Below are positions 50,180 to 61,391 of a DNA stretch of 64,000 nucleotides, piece after piece. The position numbers were made by a program, and so were the translations under genes. The DNA is from Sipunculus nudus (taxonomy: Eukaryota > Annelida > Sipuncula > Golfingiida > Sipunculidae). The DNA lies in the NCBI GenBank assembly GCA_026874595.1, contig CM049310.1:91147556-91211555 (forward strand), given 5' to 3'. The notes beneath the pieces are model-generated. The model saw only the letters and a program-made list of their open reading frames with translations. It was not told the origin of the DNA and searched no databases. Numbering within the stretch: position 1 is the first letter of the stretch; every line of letters starts with the position of its first letter.

Positions 50180-51476
50180 TGTCAAGGTCAGACTGGGTCG
50201 GACCTTGCCCAGAATTCTTTCAGCATGGACACATGACTAGACACATACACATGCATTGATGCCAAACGTCTTGGAGAATATAACAATAAATTTATTAACT
50301 ATATACAAGAAGGATATATATAAATGCTGAGTGGCATATAGTCCAAGTTTAGCTAGAAACGTGAGAGTGTTAATAATTGTCCACAATGTCCGGACATCAG
50401 CAGAGACATTCCTCAGATCTGTCACCAAGTTGGGGAGGATTTTTGCGCTCTAGTGGCAGCTCTCTAAGGGGCACATGTACTAAGACTCATACCTATAAAA
50501 CAATGAAATGCGTTCTTTTACAAGAATGAAGGGAAACAATGAAATACAGCTCTAGAGAAGGAGAAATGTTATGCCTCTTTGTTAGAATGGACAAAAAATG
50601 TACTAAATATAAAACAGTTTCCAGGAGATTTATATAAAAATACTCAATGGATTCCCCTTGGATTATGGGCTCAACAATTACGATAACATCTGGTTTTGCT
50701 TTACACAAGTTATACTTCAATGGATTCCCCTTGGATTATGGGCTCAACAATTACAATAACATCTGGATTTGCTTTACACAGGTTATACTAAAACTTCACA
50801 ATCTTTACTCTGCAGATCACAATAAATGCTCTCTACTGGTTTGGTGAAAGAACTTATTAGTGGAGACTCACCATGTGTATCCTGCCAGTTATGCCATACC
50901 ATCAGGAACCACAATATAGTTGTGCCCACGTGTTCACACACACAGCACCAAACCATCCTGGGCTGCACTGGGAAGAAGGGTCGTCTCAGGCAAATAACAA
51001 ATAATATTAAGACTTCATGAAGTACCTCTACATTCATCTAGTTTCAGTGTTCTCAGAGTTGGCTTATCATCAGTTTTAGAGAGACCTCCTGCCATATAGG
51101 CTTTTAGTCATTGTCCAGCTCGGTATCACAGGTCTCTCTCCTCTGGGGATCTCTGGCCAACTGAATTATCATTGGTCAAGGTTTGCCTCCACAAATTTCC
51201 TACCCAATAACCAGTATTGACAGCTAATTGTGGTCTTTTGAAAGTTACTGTAACAAGACGGGCCTATTCACAAGGCTTTACAATAGGGACCAGAACAGAA
51301 CACTCACTAAATGAAGGTTCTGCCTGAATGAATTCTAAAAGGGAATTCCCCAGGTATTGCTTAAGGAAACAAAAACAAGGAGTTGGGGGTCTGAAAGGCT
51401 GTTTGATATCACGCATGCCACACTGTGTCAAAAAAAACCCTGAAAAGGTGTACAGTCACTAAGGCACTTTGTGACA
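50180..51476 (-). repeat. Right LTR (5' LTR of the element)
   Basis: This 1297-bp LTR has the same TG...CA ends as the left LTR. It contains a 234-bp segment (50367-50600) absent from the left copy and the same 73-bp tandem duplication (50645-50790). As the 5' LTR it should hold the promoter, reading on the - strand. Confidence 0.95.
50367..50600. other. 234-bp segment present only in the right LTR
   Basis: The left LTR reads ...GTGAGA|TACTAAAT... continuously at the place where the right LTR has 234 extra bases. The segment begins GTGTTAATAATTGTCC and ends GGACAAAAAATG. It shows no terminal inverted repeats or target duplication, so deletion from the left copy or recombination between variant LTRs is as likely as insertion. 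Confidence 0.9.
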
Positions 51477-51481
51477 CGGGT
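51477..51481. repeat. Target-site duplication CGGGT (right)
   Basis: Exact partner of 43824-43828. Confidence 0.9.
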
Positions 51482-51830
51482 CTCTACAGTTGTCCATCCG
51501 ACCAGTTTGGACCTGTCAGCGGTGTCCTGGCGGAGTTCACGCGACTGGAAAATTCGGACGATCCCAAAAATCCGTAGCAGTGCTCGCTTGGGGCCCCGGT
51601 GGTCTCTTCCCGAGCTGCAAAACTTTCGCCGAATTTCCAGCGTGTCCTCGTCGCTGTTTAACTACTCGCTAAAGAGCGACGAGCTCCCCAACGAGCCTCT
51701 TAAAATACTGACCAGGCTTGTCAGAGAAAACAACGTCCGGCCGAAGCTCCCCGAAAAATCCATTTTGGCCAAAAAAAAATTCGGTTTGGGCTCGTTGAAG
51801 TGAGGTGATTGGGGCTAGGGCGAATGCGGA
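51482..51830. repeat. GC-rich island, right half
   Basis: It continues the composition and word usage (TCCGACCAG, TTCGGACGATCC, CGTCCGGCCGAAG) of 43130-43828 after removal of the retrotransposon. An open frame crosses it but has no recognisable domain and starts inside the LTR, so I do not call it a gene. Confidence 0.4.
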
Positions 51831-51944
51831 TTCACATTAAGAGCAGTTCCAGTAAGGAGTTCCTTCCATTATTGAATTCCTACCGCTCCTGGTTTATGCA
51901 GACGATTCTTCAAACATAACACACTAAGCACTGAAGGGGTTACA

Positions 51945-52105
51945 AACGTGTTTTTGAGAAATGAGTTCATACACCCTTTAGAAAAGCCTTATAAGAACTT
52001 TTTACAACCAAAATTACCCTTATATCATAAAAACATACAATTAAGCAGCCAGAAATCACCTAAATTCTTTTTCAAAAGGTAGGTGATTTGGCACCTGTCA
52101 TCATT
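51945..52105. repeat. Diverged relative of the 41070-41535 MITE (right part)
   Basis: The sequence GTTCATA...CCTTATAAGAACTTTTTACAACCAAAATTACC...CAGCCAGAAATCACCTAAATTCTTTTTCAAAAGGTAGGTGATTTGGCACCT parallels 41403-41535 in the same orientation at roughly three-quarters identity. Its ends and TTAA flanks are not preserved. Confidence 0.55.
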
Positions 52106-52109
52106 GTAG

Positions 52110-54214
52110 GCTTTCCTCTCCGCTAGCCTAAATGTTCTCAGAGAGGTCCTTTGTATCTGTTTTTCACGATGTTTCAACATACCTGACTCCTCTGTCGACA
52201 TCACTAGAGCTTGCAATTTTGGTTTAATCTACACAAGTGTTAGAAAGTGTCAGGAGCCGGGACAAACTCTGAGGAAAATAAATATCTCATGATAGCCTCC
52301 TCAACCCTAGACAAATTACACTGAACAGCTGCACTGTTTTTGGTGGCGCCTGATTTAATGCTTCTAAAAATCTTCCCCGTGTATAAATACGCCTAGTTAT
52401 CAAAATTTACATGTGTATTCTCTGACGTCCTACTTAACCTATCACAATGCAGAATATGCGTACAGTCACTGTATGAATAAATGAGCAATATTAGCGAGTG
52501 TTGGAACCCTTGCCAACTAATACCTGCAAGTCCGTGATGTGCTTGAACGACACGCAATGAAGTCTACTTACTTATCCATCGAAATGTAACAGAAAACAAA
52601 TAATGACGTCAATATGAACGATACCTAAAACAGCATAAGTAAAGTTCTAAAATTAATCCCTACATTCACAACGTATCAACAAAACACCAAACAAGTGATG
52701 TTTTTGTATATGAACAAATAGTCTCTTTTGACTGTAGCTGTGCAGCTCCATCCAGTGCGCGCTTGACACGGATCACATTAACATATATATGCGAGATTAT
52801 CAAAAGCGAGAACAAGTTGAAACCAAAACAGAAAAGATAATCACCTAGCATTATACGCTTATGCTGAAACAAATGAACTATTTGTACATTCATTGTACAA
52901 GTAGATTTAATAGGAGGCATCCTCCAAGGCCGGATGGTGGCCTTTGGTTGTGTTTAGGGATTGGTCGAACACCGAATAGAAGAGAAAAATCCGTCTCATG
53001 GAAAGTCATAAACGTCTTCAGTGGTATGTCTTAAAACCAGTTTGAGGAAATGTGCAAAGTCGTCTTCGCTCAGAAAAAGTGCCTGAGAAAACCCCATTCC
53101 TTCAAAAGTCATCAAGCGCACAAGCAAGGAGATATTTTTAAAATATTTTTTGTGAGAGGTAGCCGCTTACATTTTCTAATGCTGGCTTTTCACATTGTAC
53201 TTTCGGACTTCCTGACAGGGCGGTGCCAAAAGCTTCCTCTCATTTTTAATCCTAGTGTTAACTAGTCATACCTGCAGGAAACCACCTGAAGTCGCACACG
53301 TTTAATGAGTGATACACGGCCGTTGGGCACGGCCTTCTCGTTTTGTCTTTAAGTTTCTCATTTGAGACCTGTGCTCTACCCCTAAGCCAGAGTAGCCAAA
53401 CGTTTCTGGGGTCATTCCATGAAGACCGCCCCACAGGCTTCTCTGTCTGCGCTAAAAGGAGGGCCACAGGACATGCGGCACGCGAAGATTGTCACCCTAT
53501 ACAGAAATTAAGGAGATCTGAGTGACTCTATAATAAGCAAGGTATCTCTCTGTTAATTATTTTGGAAAGAAGTTCAGATGGCCACTTATCATAAGGACCC
53601 TAAAAAATTCTTTTCAAACTTGTTTTGCAAGGAATGGCTCAGAATGTTCAATGTTGAATACTGGAATCGTAAAATTTTAAAATATCTTCCTTTGCAAGGT
53701 TAGAGCTTTCTCATATATACCCTTATAGAATCAGTAACAGTTGTTCTTATTTTAGAATTATCTAATTATGTATTCATTAAGGAAACTCCAAGCCTTCGAC
53801 AAATTACTGCAACGTTACATGCAAAACATGTCGTGTCGCTAACGGTCATCTTGAGTTTAACATTTTATGCATCATAGTGTGTTTCCTTCCTTTAGCACCT
53901 TTATTTTATCTATTCTTAAAAAAAAGACAGACCGTACATGTCAATTCTTTTTATTTAATTCATTTTTATTTAATGCAGTGAACTTTATTGGAAATTATAA
54001 TTTTCAGGTTTGGTATTTATTATTACTGTTATAAATACAAACCATATAACAGTGTCTGAATATATGATGTAAACATGAACATTTATTTACCTTATTTGTT
54101 CTTCATTTTACACTTATCCATACGCACACCATGTATTCTGCGTGGAAAAATATAAATGTATCCTTTGATCCGCAGGCATATATTTATCTGCCTTAATCAG
54201 ATAAACCCGGTAAT
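52110..54214. other. Intergenic sequence
   Basis: No supported gene. It contains the SINE-like block at 53300-53420 and otherwise AT-rich sequence with short unrecognised frames. Confidence 0.45.
53300..53420 (-). repeat. Possible tRNA-derived SINE or tRNA pseudogene
   Basis: On the - strand, about 53405-53365 reads TTTGGCTACTCTGGCTTAGGGGTAGAGCACAGGTCTC (given here as adjoining short words: GGCTACTCTGGC, TTAGGGGTAGAGC). This resembles the acceptor/D-arm with an A box (TGGCTTAGGGG). No intact cloverleaf follows, so it is not a functional tRNA. Confidence 0.35.
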
Positions 54215-54513
54215 CAAGATTTTTTGTAGATTGGCATACAAGATTTTTTGTAGATTGGCATACAAGATTTTTTTGTAGATTGGCATACAAGATTTTTTGT
54301 AGATTGGCATACAAGATTTTTTGTAGATTGGCATACAAGATTTTTTTGTAGATTGGCATACAAGATTTTTTGTAGATTGGCATACAAGATTTTTTTGTAG
54401 ATTGGCAAACAAGATTTTTTGTAGATTGGCATACAAGATTTTTTGTAGATTGGCATACAAGATTTTTGTAGATTGGCATACAAGATTTTTTGTAGATTGG
54501 CATACAAGATTTT
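54215..54513. repeat. 24-bp minisatellite, 12 copies plus a partial
   Basis: The unit CAAGATTTTTTGTAGATTGG-CATA is 24 bp. Copy lengths vary from 23 to 25 through the T-run (5-7 T), and one copy carries CAAA in place of CATA. All three - strand frames stay open by chance; none is a gene. Confidence 0.97.
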
Positions 54514-56255
54514 GATAGCATTTACCCTGCTCCTATGTTATTGAAACCTGTTAAGCCAGGTTGTAGACAAAGATTAAATGCTCTTTACACTCGCGTCGAA
54601 TAGCCTCTTATTGTTGTCGGGCATGTACACAATTCATTTTTTCAATGTTTAATACTTGTTTATTTGATACTATCCAAACTTTAAATTTATGTTTTGTTTT
54701 AAGATGAAATAGTTAACTAAGATCCATAATGTCACAAAATGAGAATCGTTTTAGCCGGGTTATATCTGTAGTGGATGCTCTATTTTAGTGAACGCACTAT
54801 AAAGGCTGGGGAATCTAACTCAGTGATGACAGGGCCAACTGAAGATGAGAGGGAACCAGTCTATGTCTGGGTTGTCCTCCTTTTATCTCCTAATTCTCCT
54901 CCTGTAAGTAGGTTCGTAAAGAAGTAAATCGTGCACAAACTAATCAGCAATGAAGATCTTGAACAACTTGCAATTAAGAAACATGAATGGAAGGTTGCAT
55001 TATTAAAATGTGATTAGGGACATGTACATTAGAAAGCATATAGTAGAAGTCAAGGCCTATCAAAAATGGTAACAGTGAAAGTATATGTATTAATGACTTG
55101 TCCATCGACACAATATATGGAAAACAAAAGAATGGTTTGAAGGGATAAAACTGTACACCTGTCCAGTAAATGGAATTTTATGACCATTTATATCCAATAC
55201 AAGGAACTGAAGTCCGTAAAAAGAATATGTCTTAAAATAACTGATTTTAATTAAGAAAAAGTTGGTTAATGTTCATAAAAGATGATCCGATAAATATGTA
55301 TTGCCCGGGTCTTAAAATCTTCTCTGTTAGCAAAATATGTACTCCGAGCAATACAATTTGTGTTATAGAGGGATTCAGCCCCCTTGTTCCCCCGTAACCT
55401 ATTTTCTCTGTAACTAGGTTCCCTATGTTTACTTATACAGAACAGCAAAGCTTTTAAGAGTTTACAAGATTTGGTTGTGTTTGTGATGCAAAACTAATAC
55501 ACTTGAGCACCAAATGCGGAGCAAAACAAAGAATAAGTTCATGAAGACTTTTAAAGTAATTGTTTATATGTTGATTTCTGAGGTTGAAATGCATATTGTT
55601 CGAAAAAATTTCCAAGTTTAACTTCATGTATCCCTTGAATATCAAACAATATCATAACACTACCCTTTGTCCGCGTTATCCGTGTGGGGGAAATGGTTTC
55701 TTAAATCACAATCCTTAACAGCCAGGTCATACTCTCAAGCAGGGTCGTACGCTAGTGAGTATGATCGTTGCAGTGTAGGGGAACATGGGGACTGGAGAAC
55801 AAATGTATCTGGGAAAGTAGGTACCTAGGAACATAGAAGTGGCACCGTTTTGAGGGCACATAATCATTTACACAATAATAAGTGTATAATTTCACACCAC
55901 TAGTTCATTTCATTGAATATAAGTTTCCTAGGCTTCACATACTTTTTATCTTCGACCTACATCCCCAAAATAGGGTTATAAAAGAGGAAACACAGAAATA
56001 ACACCGGTTTGAAGCTTGAAAAATTTTGATTTGTGAATTTGTGGAGGCGGATATATTATGTCCTTGTTGTTTTGATACTGCTTGCGCCCGTTGCAAGCTA
56101 AATTCCACTCGTTTACAAGACTAAGTAAACGGTTTTAGAAAGAAATATTGGCAGCTGCCATAACATTTTCCTTAGGAAACCATTTTTTCTGGTATATTAA
56201 CATAATTTTTATGTGATTAGGAGCCCTTAAAGGATTACTCATTCTTCAATTTTAG
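54514..56255. other. Upstream region or first intron of the MCT-like gene
   Basis: It contains a possible first exon (54826-54903) and otherwise no coding signal that I can support. Confidence 0.4.
54826..54903 (+). CDS. Possible first exon of the MCT-like gene
   Basis: ATG (54826) leads 26 codons to a perfect donor GTAAGT. The text includes EPVYVWVVLLL, reminiscent of the D/E-G-G-x-G-W-V-V start of MCT transmembrane segment 1, but the DGG is missing. It ends in phase 0, whereas exon 56256 needs phase 1, so it does not join in frame. It could be a decayed exon or chance. Confidence 0.2.
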
Positions 56256-56399
56256 CCATTGCATACGTTATTTTCTTGGCAATTGGACAAGTATTATCGT
56301 ACGGCCTGATATACGTGGAACTGTTGGATGTTTACCAGGAAGGACCAATCAAGACCACGCTCATCACCGTTGTCTTTTCTGTATTTGTTGCATTGTTAG
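56256..56399 (+). CDS. MCT-like exon, TM1-TM2
   Basis: The exon follows TTTTAG and ends TTAG|GTCAGT. It encodes 47 full codons with two hydrophobic stretches separated by YQEGPIKTTL, and ends in VFSVFVALLG, which joins to PVCGYLG in the next exon. Confidence 0.75.
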
Positions 56400-57439
56400 G
56401 TCAGTATCACCTTTTTTTAGCGAGAGTTGTCGAATTAATTTTTCTTTGTGTGTTGGGTCCCGTTTCTACGAATTGTACATACGTTACCGATACAGATTTA
56501 ACTTTCGAGACGGAAATGTACGGGCATTGTGTTTTCACTGACATTTATCTGCTAGTATTATAGTATGAATATTACAGAATCAAATTCCACAGACTTGTCT
56601 TTCATATGGGTAATTTATAAAACAGAGATGTAGAGACAAAGTAAAATCTACATAAACGTTAAAGTAACGATACCTGCGCTACTCCTGGTAACGCAAGTAT
56701 CTCTGACTATAAATTCTATAAAATTTGGTGTGACTTACAAACAATAAGTAAAACATTTAATAAACTAACTTAATAAATAGACAAAGCTACAAAAGTGACT
56801 ACAGAGTTCATTTGATACATTTATACAGTACAAGATATTCACGAATGAAATCGGGTAAAAGGAAAAAATTGGACATAAAAAATGAAGCAAAAGATTATTT
56901 GTCACGATGAAACCACGACCTCTATTAGAATACCCTTTTATGACGAGGAACCACCAAAGTGGCTTTTAGATTAGAGGCAAACTCTTTAAACGTTTAAATA
57001 GTTGGTACTAGAGCTGGATATATACGTTACTTCTTTCTTAAGGTTTAAACAGTTTAGTTAATGCAATCTTTTCTTGGCATTTCCCACATTCCTTTGCTGT
57101 TTAATAAGAGAAACAACATGATACTTTTGGAAATAGGACACAGTTTCAACGCATTAAAATGGGACATTCGGCTAAAAATATATGTCCTTGTTGAAAACTT
57201 TGTTGCACATTACATGCATGTATATTTATTCTTTATTTATCACTTTCGCAGTTTTGTATGTGCCGGAATTATAAAGTGTTCCTTAACGTTGCCGCAGAAT
57301 TAGTTGAAACCTTTTCCACACCTCTGAAAGGAATTATCCGCATATCTTGGAGAAAGATACATACCTTACATTATTTTTGCTTTACAAATAGGAGCTGTCC
57401 AGCGTGTCTCGTGAATTTCACAATTTAACTGTTTTGCCA

Positions 57440-58970
57440 TTTTGAACAGTCATGGTACTCCGATTAAGATCTAAGAGTAACACGTGGTGTCAGAAAAAAA
57501 TTAAGGTACTAACTTTGAACATTGGTATTATAAATAACACAACAGACCGAGACACGAGCAAGTTGGTATTAACATCATGATTAGGAATGGCACAGGTAGG
57601 CGTGGTGATGGAGTAGTAGTTATATCCAAGAGCAACATCCAGGTCACCGGGGGGTGGTTCTAGTTCATCAGGTATATTTAACCAGTTAAATATGTCAACT
57701 GTGTTGTCAGTGCGGGTAATGAATCCATTCTGCTGTATACTGTGTAAAGATCGCCCCAAACAGCCTCAACTAGATTCCAGTGGGTGAATCATGAAAGGGT
57801 AGGACACATACCTTAGCTATGTACTCGAGACTCACCGGCGGCTACTCATAGTTGGGGATCAGAACGTCCACTTTGACAATTAACAACCCCTGTTACAGCA
57901 TAATTCGTGAGTCTCATTGGATCACATGGTCTTGTACAAATTGTCAATGACCCTATTCATGACTGAGGCCACATATTTTAATGCTGTTAATGCACGCAGG
58001 AGACTGACCCGCTCTTTTTGAATCTCCTACGCGTCACTGAGCTTGGCTTAAGTGACACAAGGCTTTTCACTTTACCATCCATGTTTGAAGATCAGCCTCA
58101 AGGAGGTGGGCGTAAACATATTCAATGTATGTCCATTGCATCACTGCCTTCAGACTGCAGTGTCAAAGCCCTGGTTGACCTGCCATACACCAGCCTCAAA
58201 TATCTGCAGAATAAAAAATGCTCCCAAGCAAAGAACGGCCTTGAGTGAGAGACCAAATAGACAGTGGTACACTGATGAGCTGCATAAAGCCCAGCAGGAG
58301 AAGTGCAGGATGGAACGGCAGAGGTATCAATCTGAACTCACTGTTCACAAGTAGATGTACATAAATCAGTGCATAGTTGTGAACAGAATGGTAGTACAGG
58401 CAATGCTCGACAACTGGCAAAACTGATGACGGGACTAGGCCAAGATGCACATGTTAATAAGACATTAGTAGGTCGAAATGGTACAATACACCTCCCAACT
58501 ACAGACACGTCATCTGCTCACTGAATTTATTATAAAATACAGATCCAGAAGTACATATCCGCCGCAACAACTGAGCACGAACTCGCTAAAAAATACGCTC
58601 TTTACACAGCGCTTTACCCATAGGCCAACTACCTATATCATAAGCGCTGTTTGTTATGACCTTGTATCCTGAATTCCTACACCAGAGGGGAGCACTGTAT
58701 TTTGGTCCTATCAGATTAGACCCTGTGCTGGAAGCAAAACGGTTTACCAGCCATTGTTGTCCATTTTGTTTTGAGTGACAGCTCATCGCCCCGGCGACCG
58801 TTTGAACCGGTTGCAGGCTCAGAGAGAATTGCCCTACTGGTGGTTTCTGGGCGGAGCCTGATGCCTGTCGAGTGTTTGTTGACTCGCATTTGGTTGGCTG
58901 ATGATCACATCAGCAGTTTTGTAAGCAGACAGGCCCATGTGCACCACCTGATGTTTAAGTGCATCTAAAC
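57440..58970 (+). mobile_element. Dead non-LTR retrotransposon (LINE, L2/CR1-like) fragment
   Basis: Conceptual + strand translation in shifting frames gives LINE-type words: GRRGDGVVV, then RLLIVGDQNVHFDN (compare the endonuclease GDFN-H motif) near 57840-57880. Next come RPNRQWYTDEL and ERQRYQSELTVHK near 58250-58350, characteristic of the endonuclease-RT linker in L2/CR1-like elements. Many stops and frameshifts show it is long dead. It lies in an intron of the MCT-like gene. Its 3' limit is unclear. Confidence 0.55.
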
Positions 58971-60008
58971 GGTCAAAGCAGGCAGCGGAAAAGTCAGTAG
59001 CTTCTTAAGAAGTGCAAGATTTCCGCTGACTCGGGAGGGTAGCTAAAAATGAACAATGAAAAGTTCAGTATATTACCGTCCACCCCACTAAACGACATAT
59101 ACATCACAGTAGTTATTCTCTGTCACTGAGAAATGTCACCTATTTGCAAGCTTCCGTAGGGAGGAAACTGGGGGCTACGCAGGACAGTAGTTATCAGCAT
59201 ATCAGCTGTCTTGAAGTGATGTTATAACCAAATCAGGTCCATCTGCAGAATCCTACGATACATCACTATTGGTGCATGCAAAACTCTGATGTAAGCTCTG
59301 GTGACCTCGCGTATGGGTTGCGCCAAATTACTCGTGAATGCCATCACTAGGCTCAGGTCAGCAGCGTTAATTCGGGTTATCACATACCTCGCTTTAAAAT
59401 TACATTTACTCATTGACAAGCTTCCTTTCGATTTTCACCTAACTATTATGCTGACAGGATGAGGCACATTCGTCCTATGCGTGTACTTAGGTCAGTCAAC
59501 AAATCACTCTTACAGGTGCATAGGGCCCGGACACAATGGAAAGGTATCATTCAGAGTTTTCTTTCACTGTTCTCTGGAACGATCCTCCACAAATTGTCAA
59601 GGACGTCCCAAATGTGTATTGTTTTAAAAGACGTTGAAAAAACCTTTTAGTTGACATATTACTAGGTATCGTCTTTAACTGTGCTTAAACTCTCATTTAT
59701 GAACATCTATCATCTAACACATAAAATATTGTGATACAAAGGCAAAAAGAGAAAGTCGTACTTCAAGATTTATTTTGAAGTAATCTTGTTTTGTCGATTT
59801 GTGCCTCATTAGAAGTGACTATATTTTCCAAATTTGACCTTAAGTGTTATGTTTTAATGCAGTATTATCACTTAAGACATGTACACTGAAGCTATATTAA
59901 TTATGGCCGACTAGAGTGTTACCTAGGAAGTATTTATGTCATACATATGAGAGAATATTTCTGTGCCTGGATATTCAAATATGAGCATTGCTTTGATTGG
60001 TGATGCAG

Positions 60009-60152
60009 GACCTGTGTGCGGATATCTTGGTAATCGATTTTCGACACGGGACTTCATCATAGCGGCAGGTCTAATGGCCTGCGATGGACTACTTTTATCT
60101 TCATTTTCTCCCAGTATTACCGTGCTCATTGTTACATACGGGTTCATAATGG
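60009..60152 (+). CDS. MCT-like exon, TM2-TM4
   Basis: The acceptor is GATGCAG and the donor ATGG|GTAAGT, phase 1 at both ends. It encodes PVCGYLGNRFSTRDF, containing the cytosolic loop 2-3 motif of MFS transporters, and then two hydrophobic helices. Confidence 0.8.
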
Positions 60153-60364
60153 GTAAGTGTGATGGGATATATTAAATAAATTTATTTAAATGCATTTTTT
60201 TCATTTTATAAATAATTAAAAAAATGCCAAAAGACACTTTTAAACTATTGTGAAGAAAATCAATATGCATTTTACGTCATATTTTAATACATGTAGAAAT
60301 ACTCACATATACTACTCTTCATTATTAAATAATCAGAAGTTATAAAAAAATCTCCCACTGGCAG

Positions 60365-61391
60365 GTATGTCATTTTATATCACAGGGTGCAGTGACGTGG
60401 CCGCATTCTCTAACTCACTCGGAACTGTCAACAATATTTCCAGTGCAACAAGGGACTTGCAAACGGGATTGCACTTGCGTCCGGTGGGGTTGGCACCATC
60501 CTGCTACCCTTTTTATTTCAATATCTTATTGAGACGTACTCCGTCCGTGGGCTTTTCATGATTGTGGCTGGGCTTTGGTTGAACATGTGTGTAGCAGGCG
60601 CCCTAATTCGTCCAAAAACGGCTTCAGTCTCTACTGAATCAACAACAGGACTGGCATTGTCCGCAGAGAGAATATACGGTGGATGGTTTCATCCCGACAA
60701 TTTACAAAGGAGCAAACAATTAAGTATAAGGTTGAGAAATCCTCTAGTAACCATGAATCAGAAGTAAGGAAAGTGGCTCCAGAAATCATATCCATTTTTG
60801 TAATTAGCTTAAATGGACCACCTGACCAGCGGAGGCATACCACTCCTCAAGCTAGCAATAGTCACGAGGCACCGGCAAGCAGTTCTCACGCAGAGGCCCG
60901 GGAAGCAAGGAATACACAAATTTTGAGTATGATCAAACATGTTTGTTGCCTCCCGTTTTTCGCTCTGTTTATGAGTGACTTCTTGGCAAACTTATCATAT
61001 AACTGTTCATTGATGTTCATACCTGCACACTTGATTGACAACGGTTACAGTTCTACAACAGTGACCATGTCTTTCTCCCTGATAGGAGGGATGGATATAG
61101 TGAGTAAGCTGGGATTTGGATGTTTTGGAGACCGTGGCATCCTGAACTTTCGCACTTTGCTCGCGGGTAGCCTGACAGTTGGAGGTGCAGCGATGTGTTT
61201 GTTAGCGTTTAATCAACCATTTACTCTCCTGGCTGTCTGGTGTGTGGTGCATGGGAGTTTTTCAGGAGCATTTGGTGTACTCCCAGGACCAATATTGACA
61301 AGCATCGTGGGGAAGCAATACGCAGGAGCTGGATATGGTTTTCTTGCTTTAGGCTTTGGAGCTGCTTCAGCTGTTGGCCAGCTCATGTTTA
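60365..61391 (+). pseudogene. MCT-like main exon with two frameshifts
   Basis: It begins GT ATG TCA after GGCAG and ends TTTA|GTGAGT. The reading changes frame near 60435, between the SLGTVN and YFQ text of TM4-TM5. It changes again between about 60690 and 60765, in the polar TM6-TM7 loop. Each change equals one deleted base (or two inserted). From 60770 to the donor the frame is clean, with hydrophobic helices and MFS words such as FGCFGDRG. Confidence 0.75.

Larger units (their letters stand above)
43829..51476 (-). mobile_element. Full-length Gmr1-type Ty3/gypsy LTR retrotransposon
   Basis: A 7648-bp element bounded by TG...CA LTRs and a CGGGT target duplication, transcribed on the - strand. 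In element order: 5' LTR (50180-51476), tRNA primer-binding site (50161-50178), leader, gag-pol frame (49605 downward), RNase H in a shifted frame, polypurine tract (44892-44906), 3' LTR (43829-44891). The pol order is protease-integrase-RT-RNase H. Domain content (D,D-35-E integrase with GPF module, CYIDDV RT box) is Ty3/gypsy, but integrase-before-RT is the order described for the Gmr1 group. LTR identity is very high outside one 234-bp indel, so the insertion is young. One pol frameshift makes this copy probably non-autonomous. Confidence 0.93.

Noticed and set aside
51471-51803. 110-codon + strand frame after the right LTR
   Set aside because: It begins inside the LTR and runs through the GC-rich island; no domain or conservation visible.
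54114-54521. Overlapping - strand frames rich in Cys-Gln-Ser-Thr-Lys and Tyr-Ala-Asn-Leu-Gln repeats
   Set aside because: Pure translation of the 24-bp minisatellite in three frames.
58771-58968. 65-codon frame suggesting a transposase fragment
   Set aside because: Too short and without a catalytic motif; more simply part of the LINE relic or chance.
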